The notes beneath the pieces are model-generated. The model did not search any database. It had not been told where the DNA came from and saw only the letters and a list, made by a program, of their open reading frames with translations. The translations under genes were made by a program, and so were the position numbers. Positions 8,201 to 11,087 of a DNA stretch of 11,087 nt are shown piece after piece. The stretch lies in the NCBI GenBank assembly GCA_028565635.1, contig JAOXYB010056556.1, positions 1 to 11,087 of the forward strand, in the 5' to 3' direction. The stretch is from Phoronis ovalis (taxonomy: Eukaryota > Phoronida > Phoronidae). The stretch's first letter is position 1. Every line of letters starts with the position of its first letter.

Positions 8201-9641
8201 GACATAAATAAAATAGATTTATTATTATTTTTGATTATACATGTTTGGCAATTATAAAATACCTTGTTTCAAACCATTTATACAAATCTATACAGTATCT
8301 TGCTCAATGATAATATGTTATGAAACAAAATGAATATTTTAGTAAATGCGAAAATCAAGCAATTTAACTTACTTACCCCTACGATGTCGGTTGCGCCGTC
8401 CATAATAGGTAACCAGCCTTTGAATGTAGCCTATATGATAAGCAAAAAAGATGTACGTAATGTTGTTATAACGAGACTTTTTATGATTGCACTTCCACCA
8501 AATCTACTTAACGTACTGCAAAAAGATTTTTATATTCAATCATATTTGATTACTCACAAATCAAATGAAGTATAACCTGTTGAGGAACACAAAATCTATT
8601 TACATTGTGTAAATTTTAAAAAAGTAATACCAAGCAAGTAGCCACAATATCTTTAATACAATATCAAAGAGCAATGCTTTGCATTAAACAACCGCTCCCG
8701 ATGAAACTGAACATCGATAGTCCTTACCATTTAGTCTCTTGTACAGTAATGGCTTTTTCTAACCAGTCACCAATGTTGATGTCTGTGGAAAGTAATGTAT
8801 TAGAAGAATATATGCTAAGGTCAGCACAAGAACATTTACTCACCACTTGAAATAGTGATAAATATGCTTTACCAGTGTTGTCGAAATTCATTTCAGAATT
8901 TACCCAGGAATAATTCATGTTATAACAGTCTGTCTTGTTTGCCACGATACTTCTGTTGACCAAGTCTCCGTTGTCATCAAGACATTTCCAGTATTGTCCC
9001 TTGAAAAATTGTACTCCCATGATAGCGAAGATCAACCACAGCACTAGAATTACTATCAGTACATTACAAATAGCTGGAACAGCTTGGATAAGTGCATTAA
9101 CAACAACCTGTAATCAATATCAGACATTATATTACAGCCAACTGACACCAGACTTACTTTGCAGACAATCTGTAGCTGTAGTTGCAGAAGACATTTGCCT
9201 GCCTGGGTCTGCAATGATAAGTGATATACAGTTACCACTGCATCATGATATTGCTTATAGTTTAAGTTTGTGGCACATGTATAGACTTGATGTATTGAAC
9301 AATCGTGGAACTGATCCATTGACCTTTTGTTTTAGCTTAGTGCTACATTGCATCAATATTCAGATTTATTTTTATTTTTTATACTTCAGTTACAACAATA
9401 ATAATCAACATTTCATTTTGTACCATCTATTTCTGCTACATTATTCGTGTCGTACATGGACAATTACATGATTACGTTAACAAAATATGTTTGCTAACTT
9501 ATCAGTGTTTAAATTTACCCTCATTCCTTCCCATCTGGAGACCGCACGTAATGGACGCAGGGCACGCAAAGTTCTCATTGCTTTAAATGCACTAATTTCA
9601 CCAAGACCAATTGCTGACGCCAGTAAGCTAACAATGGATAT
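1084..9641 (-). CDS. Nav1: Nav1-type voltage-gated sodium channel alpha subunit, 3' part (seven exons joined)
   Basis: Join on the minus strand: 9641-9519, 9107-8844, 8430-8377, 7589-7452, 4208-4101, 3376-3106, 2237-1084, ending at TAG 1086-1084. This gives about 703 residues. The product is the pore-forming subunit of the plasma-membrane sodium channel that carries the upstroke of action potentials. Visible parts are domain III from S4 onward, the III-IV linker with the MFM inactivation motif, domain IV S1-S6 and the cytoplasmic tail. Filter residues Lys (III) and Ala (IV) mark the DEKA sodium-selective class, not calcium channels (EEEE) and not Nav2/DSC1-type channels (DEEA). Exon phases are 0,0,0,0,0,1 and all joins read through in frame. 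The 5' half of the gene lies beyond 11087. The family call is by recognition of conserved segments; the exact ortholog and species are not known. Confidence 0.96.
2238..3105 (-). other. Intron between domain IV S1-S3 and the last exon (868 nt, phase 1)
   Basis: GTAAGT at 3105-3100 and TTTAATTTCAG at the 3' end define a standard GT-AG intron. Its 3' half carries the ~32-bp phased repeat array (2339-2665). The rest (2666-3099) is AT-rich with no coding similarity that I can see and no duplicated alternative exon. Confidence 0.85.
2339..2665. repeat. Phased short repeat array, ~32-bp spacing, 18-bp core
   Basis: The core TATACCCTGTGGTAAATA is exact at 2576-2593, 2608-2625 and 2648-2665. Near copies are at 2543 (one base different, then AAC), 2465 (centre ACGT), 2401, 2366, 2435, 2514 and a partial one at 2339. 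Starts of the CCCTG block fall at about 2339, 2370, 2406, 2438, 2469, 2517, 2548, 2580, 2612 and 2652. Most steps are therefore 31-32 bp, with exceptions of 36, 40 and 48. DNA between cores is AT-rich and not conserved. A further degraded block (TACCCAGGGTAAA) sits at 2317. Copies nearest 2665 are the most alike and decay toward the exon. It looks like a degenerate minisatellite. Confidence 0.85.
3106..3376 (-). CDS. Nav1: Nav1 exon: domain IV S1 to S3
   Basis: The acceptor is a strong TTTTTTTTCAG above 3376 and the donor is CTTA|GTAAGT below 3106. The exon is 271 nt, 90 codons plus one base (phase 0 in, phase 1 out). The order is: end of linker [15 protein letters not shown]1 ([17 protein letters not shown], residues 15-31); S1-S2 loop with acidic residues (EHAQQTE); S2 (about 47-64, [18 protein letters not shown], with the conserved Glu60 and Lys64 of the charge-transfer site); S3 ([13 protein letters not shown], 78-90, with conserved Asp81). 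The reading frame stays open into the intron, but the residues after GTAAGT do not resemble the family. The 271-nt length matches the equivalent vertebrate exon as I remember it. Confidence 0.95.
3377..4100 (-). other. Intron after the III-IV linker exon (724 nt, phase 0)
   Basis: GTATGT at 4100-4095 and TTTTTTTTCAG at 3387-3377 bound a standard GT-AG intron. It is AT-rich unique-looking sequence. I see no repeat element, RNA gene or additional exon in it. Confidence 0.85.
4101..4208 (-). CDS. Nav1: Nav1 exon: III-IV linker with MFM fast-inactivation gate
   Basis: This is a 108-nt, 36-codon exon, phase 0 at both ends. It is preceded by ...CCGTGTAC (AC end of the AT-AC intron) and followed by donor AAA|GTATGT. 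The peptide is [13 protein letters not shown], then [16 protein letters not shown], ending KAIPRPK. The MFM triplet (residues 7-9) is the hydrophobic latch that blocks the channel within milliseconds of opening; vertebrates have IFM, and arthropod para has MFM with the same AGGSLE lead-in. TEDQKKYY and IPRP are almost invariant in the family. The linker is one residue longer than the human one (35), from the extra Leu in SLEMFM. No CAG acceptor is needed if the AT-AC intron is correct; with the GT alternative the exon would start 4 nt later. Confidence 0.95.
4209..7451 (-). other. AT-AC intron of the Nav1 gene (3243 nt, phase 0)
   Basis: The intron begins ATATGTTG (7451 downward) and ends CCGTGTAC (4209). 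Joining AAG to GCAGGT gives [12 protein letters not shown], matching the arthropod para linker [12 protein letters not shown] in length and sequence. A possible branch sequence GCTTAAC has its A at 4232, 23 nt from the end. The start lacks the CCTT of minor-spliceosome introns, so this would be the AT-AC type handled by the major spliceosome. Vertebrate sodium channel genes are known to carry an AT-AC intron just before the exon with the IFM motif. The alternative is GT (7447) to AG (4205), which also keeps frame but gives Ile-Cys in place of Ala-Gly. The intron holds the dispersed-repeat cluster at about 5515-6725 and otherwise no recognisable coding sequence. Confidence 0.8.
5515..6725. repeat. 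Cluster of decayed dispersed-repeat copies
   Basis: Several similar blocks follow each other. Shared landmarks, in order: GGATT.GCATTT then TTCAAGGTCAT (about 5518, 5838, 6377); GTGAATC plus CTTTGAATC and CAACACTTC(A/G)TCTTTC; a GTCGGCC block (5680, 6095, 6535); AAGTGATCCAGGTCAAAATT (5694, about 5970, 6111, 6238, 6551); GACCTGTACTTTGAC; TATGAAGCTGATC (several); and ACAAAGAAA. The last copy ends in a CGACAACGACGACG run near 6670. Spacing between the GTGATCC landmarks is uneven (roughly 270, 140, 130 and 315), so some copies are truncated. No protein-coding frame is apparent. The element class is not known to me; a non-autonomous element is most likely. Confidence 0.75.
7452..7589 (-). CDS. Nav1: Nav1 exon: domain III S6 (ends at an AT-AC intron)
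   Basis: The acceptor is CACATTTCAG above 7589 and the 5' splice site is AAG|ATATGTTG below 7452. The exon is 138 nt, 46 codons, phase 0 at both ends. It encodes the end of the pore loop ([10 protein letters not shown]) and then S6: [37 protein letters not shown]6 lines the inner pore and holds the activation gate; [15 protein letters not shown] is near-identical across the family. The downstream end is unusual because the best alignment requires an intron starting with AT instead of GT. A GT site 7 nt further (T|GTTGAA) is the only nearby alternative and would add Ile and change Ala-Gly to Ile-Cys in the linker. Confidence 0.93.
7590..8376 (-). other. Intron between domain III filter and S6 exons (787 nt, phase 0)
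   Basis: GTAAGT at 8376-8371 and CACATTTCAG at the 3' end bound a GT-AG intron. Its only visible structure is the foldback element at 7858-8027. Confidence 0.85.
7858..8027. mobile_element. Foldback (MITE-like) element, arms ~70 bp
   Basis: The left arm is 7858-7926 and the right arm 7957-8027 in inverted orientation, separated by a 30-bp loop. The arms agree closely at the outside (AATCGGCGATTTTCT), in the middle (GAAGGAAATTGGAA) and inside (TGTAATAAGACAAA), with scattered mismatches in the AACATGTGACA section. The structure is non-coding; the minus-strand frame across it only reflects the palindrome. I could not identify a convincing target-site duplication in the flanks, so insertion by transposition is inferred from the structure alone. 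Confidence 0.75.
8377..8430 (-). CDS. Nav1: Nav1 micro-exon: domain III selectivity filter (Lys)
   Basis: This 54-nt, 18-codon exon reads [18 protein letters not shown]. It is bounded by acceptor CATATAG above 8430 and donor GGG|GTAAGT below 8377, phase 0 on both sides. It joins FQV of the previous exon to give the family sequence FQVATFKGW. Lys4 is the domain III filter residue that makes sodium channels prefer sodium over calcium; a Glu here would have meant a Nav2-type channel. Leu7, three residues after the Lys, occupies the outer-ring position, which is Met in many vertebrate channels and Ile in fly para. The exon is easy to miss because it is so short. Vertebrate genes have an exon of the same length here, as I recall. 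Confidence 0.94.
8431..8843 (-). other. Intron splitting the domain III pore loop (413 nt, phase 0)
   Basis: GTGAGT at 8843-8838 and CATATAG at the 3' end bound a GT-AG intron lying exactly between FQV and ATFKGW. AT-rich; I see nothing else in it. Confidence 0.88.
8844..9107 (-). CDS. Nav1: Nav1 exon: domain III S5 and first half of pore loop
   Basis: The acceptor is ATTGATTACAG above 9107 and the donor is GTG|GTGAGT below 8844. The exon is 264 nt, 88 codons, phase 0 at both ends. Residues 1-34 are the S4-S5 linker and S5 ([17 protein letters not shown], then [12 protein letters not shown]). Residues 35-72 are the extracellular turret with two Cys (42, 61) and three N-glycosylation sequons, NRS (51), NKT (57) and NYS (65). 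Residues 74-88 ([15 protein letters not shown]) enter the pore helix. The open reading frame runs past the donor into the intron, so the end is set by the GTGAGT site and by the match to the next exon (ATFKGW) that must follow FQV. Confidence 0.95.
9108..9518 (-). other. Intron after the domain III S4 exon (411 nt, phase 0)
   Basis: GTAAAT at 9518-9513 and ATTGATTACAG at the 3' end bound the intron, which falls between EGMR and VVVNAL. The plus-strand frame running through 8935-9471 is the antisense of the exon plus intron and has no family resemblance. I see nothing else. Confidence 0.85.
9519..9641 (-). CDS. Nav1: Nav1 exon: domain III S3 end and S4 voltage sensor
   Basis: The acceptor is TTTTTTAG just above 9641 and the donor is AGG|GTAAAT below 9519. 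The exon is 123 nt, 41 codons, phase 0 at both ends. The peptide opens with [12 protein letters not shown] (end of S3 and S3-S4 loop) and continues into the S4 helix with basic residues every third position: Lys20, Arg23, Arg26, Arg29 and Arg32, in the strongly conserved context [20 protein letters not shown]4 moves outward on depolarisation and drives opening of the domain III pore. The human counterpart exon, as I recall it, encodes the same 41 residues' worth of protein. No alternative duplicate of this exon was seen in the neighbouring introns, although arthropod para has mutually exclusive copies here. Confidence 0.95.
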
Positions 9642-10217
9642 CTAAAAAACAAATTGCTGATGAGCCCCTGCTTCATTGTAGTGTGGGCTGTGTTTAGGGC
9701 ACAATAGGTAAATATCATTCTAATGAGGTATAAGGGCTTGTTTCAAGGAAACTAGGCACGACATGATACTTTTGGAAGTCTTGTACGAGAAAATATATAA
9801 TCACTATTGCCGGAAAGTATCAAGACAACGTTTCGTCTTCCCGGCTATAAAACGCATCATGAATACGATCTTGAAAACAAGAAACGACTACCATACTGGA
9901 AGTGATCCATGTCAATAATTCACATGACTTGTATTTTGGCATCTATTTCTCTATGTATCAGAGTTTTCAAGATCTGATCTCATGACTAAAAAAATGTCAA
10001 ATTTTCAGATCGACAGTCGACCCACTTTTCCAGGTTAGCCTATACTATCAATCCATATTTGGCCTTCACAAGTCCCCCTTCAAATCATTCAGGGAATACA
10101 ACATCTTTCAGTGATCTTTCTGGCAATAGACATACCGTGACACAAAATCTTAGGAACAAAATTAAACTTAACCGCCAGTCGGCTATATTAAAAGTGATCC
10201 AAGCATTTTGACTCATA

Positions 10218-10312
10218 TTTTCCTTATAGAATAAGGAAAAAAGAAATATTTCCTTTTTCTTATTCGATTTTGAGCCGAATAAGGTAAAAGAAATGTTTCC
10301 TCTTTCCTTATT
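10218..10312. repeat. Imperfect inverted repeat, arms ~38 bp, 9-nt loop
   Basis: The left arm 10228-10266 pairs with the right arm 10276-10312 around the loop ATTTTGAGC. The innermost 8 bp (CTTATTCG/CGAATAAG) and the outer ATAAGGAAA/TTTCCTTAT are perfect, with a few mismatches between. A second, competing hairpin is perfect: TTTTCCTTAT (10218-10227), AGA, ATAAGGAAAA (10231-10240). Non-coding. It interrupts a dispersed-repeat copy, so it may be a small insertion. Confidence 0.75.
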
Positions 10313-10533
10313 AGTGTTCTATACCCTCTTAACTAACGTCTGGGCATGCTTTCAGTTCTGTTTATTACCTTTTTTGATGACGGCGAAAAAAGCCAAATTT
10401 TAAAATAGGCATTTGACTCACTTTCCAAGACTGCCTACCCATCGCCTTCTTCAAACCACAGCCACATTCGAATCATCCAGGTAACCCTTCGTCTTTGGGC
10501 TATAGACTAACATGAGATACTGTTTCGCGAACC

Positions 10534-10558
10534 AATATGGCCGCCAGTCGGCCATATT
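10534..10558. repeat. Perfect 10-bp hairpin inside the dispersed repeat
   Basis: AATATGGCCG (10534-10543), loop CCAGT, CGGCCATATT (10549-10558). Equivalent, less perfect hairpins occur in the other repeat copies at about 6085-6110 and 6525-6552, so this is a structural part of the repeat family. Confidence 0.75.
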
Positions 10559-10956
10559 AAAAGTGACCCAGATCAAAATTATACTGGATCTATAGTTTGA
10601 CCTGTATATATTTACTCTGTGTGAAATATATGGCTAATCTGATAAAAATTGAAGCTAAGAAAAGTGTTACATAAGAGAACAACAACTATAATGACAACGA
10701 CGCATTATGTGCAATGGCGTAGAAATGTATACATGCTACTTTCTTTAAACAGTGGAGGTTCCGTATAATATAAGGAATGAAGTTTATGTAATATACAAGT
10801 TTTGGCAACAGTATGAGATATGGAATTTCTTCTAAGGATTTAGTAAATGAGAACACATTTAGCCACTAGAACAATTTAGTGTTTTGATCCACTCTCATTG
10901 CATTTGTTACAACTGTTGAGTAAGAAGTGGCATTACAATTAGTTTCTAGTATTATT

Positions 10957-10984
10957 AGGTTTGCTCCTATAAGGGAGCAAGCCT
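10957..10984. repeat. Hairpin with 11-bp arms, probable repeat-element end
   Basis: AGGTTTGCTCC, loop TATAAG, GGAGCAAGCCT; ten of eleven positions pair canonically and the other can pair G-T. It is followed directly by TTTTGTATGA and the pyrimidine tract. This may mark the terminus of a repeat that continues past the window; no second end is visible. Confidence 0.5.
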
Positions 10985-10999
10985 ATTGGTTTTGTATGA

Positions 11000-11032
11000 T
11001 TTCTTTCTTCTTCTTTTTCTTCTTTTTCTTCC
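11000..11032. repeat. Pyrimidine tract, (TTC)n / (TTTTTC)n type
   Basis: A 33-nt run of only T and C in TTC and TTTTTC units. In the direction of the sodium channel transcript it is a GA-rich tract. Simple low-complexity sequence. Confidence 0.85.
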
Positions 11033-11087
11033 AATTTTCAGCAAGCTATATCTCGAAGACGGTTACAGCTAGGAACTTGATACTTGA

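Larger units (their letters stand above)
9890..10740. repeat. Second cluster of the same dispersed-repeat family
   Basis: Copies share the landmarks of the 5515-6725 cluster: AAGTGATCCA (9900, 10191) and AAGTGACCCA (10560), CCGCCAGTCGGC (10171, 10541), TCGAATCATCCAG then CTTCGTCTTTGGGC (about 10470), GACCTGTAT, and AATTGAAGCTAAGAAAAGTGTTACAT near the end, followed by ACAACAACTATAATGACAACGACGC. The copy at about 10410-10715 is the best preserved. The one before it (about 10020-10215) is cut off by the inverted repeat at 10218. Both clusters are in the same orientation. Confidence 0.7.
9642..11087 (-). other. Upstream intron of Nav1, incomplete at the right edge
   Basis: The region upstream of the domain III S4 exon. 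I searched it for the S1-S3 exon (family hallmark WLDFLIVD) and did not find it, so the intron probably runs past 11087. It contains degraded dispersed-repeat copies (about 9890-10740), an inverted repeat (10218-10312), and a hairpin with a pyrimidine tract near the right edge. Confidence 0.7.

Noticed and set aside
8377-8430. Nav2/DSC1-type or calcium channel identity
   Set aside because: The domain III filter has Lys and domain IV has Ala, which fits DEKA and neither DEEA nor EEEE.
8935-9471. 178-codon plus-strand frame
   Set aside because: Antisense to the domain III S5 exon and its intron, low complexity toward the end, no family match.
1084-9641. Pseudogene
   Set aside because: Seven exons with intact frame, consistent phases, good splice sites and all key residues of gating, inactivation and the IQ motif.

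Overview
This is an AT-rich window from an invertebrate animal genome. It carries the 3' part of one gene, read entirely on the minus strand: a voltage-gated sodium channel alpha subunit of the Nav1 class. Seven exons can be placed by eye, in transcript order: 9641-9519, 9107-8844, 8430-8377, 7589-7452, 4208-4101, 3376-3106 and 2237-1084. Together they encode about 703 residues: domain III S4, S5, pore and S6, the III-IV inactivation linker, all of domain IV, the EF-hand-like and IQ parts of the cytoplasmic tail, and the stop codon. Domains I, II and the start of III lie beyond the right edge. All junction phases agree and no exon contains a stop or frameshift, so the gene looks intact and functional.

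The class is set by Lys in the domain III filter (TFKGW) and Ala in the domain IV filter (STSAGW), the K and A of the DEKA ring. The inactivation motif is MFM, as in arthropod para, rather than vertebrate IFM. An invertebrate bilaterian is therefore likely, but the sequence does not tell me which phylum. The most notable points in the gene are an apparent AT-AC intron just before the MFM exon, at the place where vertebrate sodium channel genes have one, and a changed outer pore ring: Leu in domain III, and Ala replacing the usual Asp in domain IV with a Glu beside it.

The rest is intronic or 3' flanking DNA with several repeat structures: a roughly 32-bp phased array with an 18-bp core just upstream of the last exon (2339-2665); a decayed dispersed repeat family clustered at about 5515-6725 and again at about 9890-10740; a foldback element with arms of about 70 bp at 7858-8027; an inverted repeat of about 85 bp at 10228-10312; and a hairpin followed by a pyrimidine tract at the right edge. 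Region 1-1083 is 3' UTR and downstream DNA with no convincing gene. I found no RNA gene, CRISPR array or new gene system.
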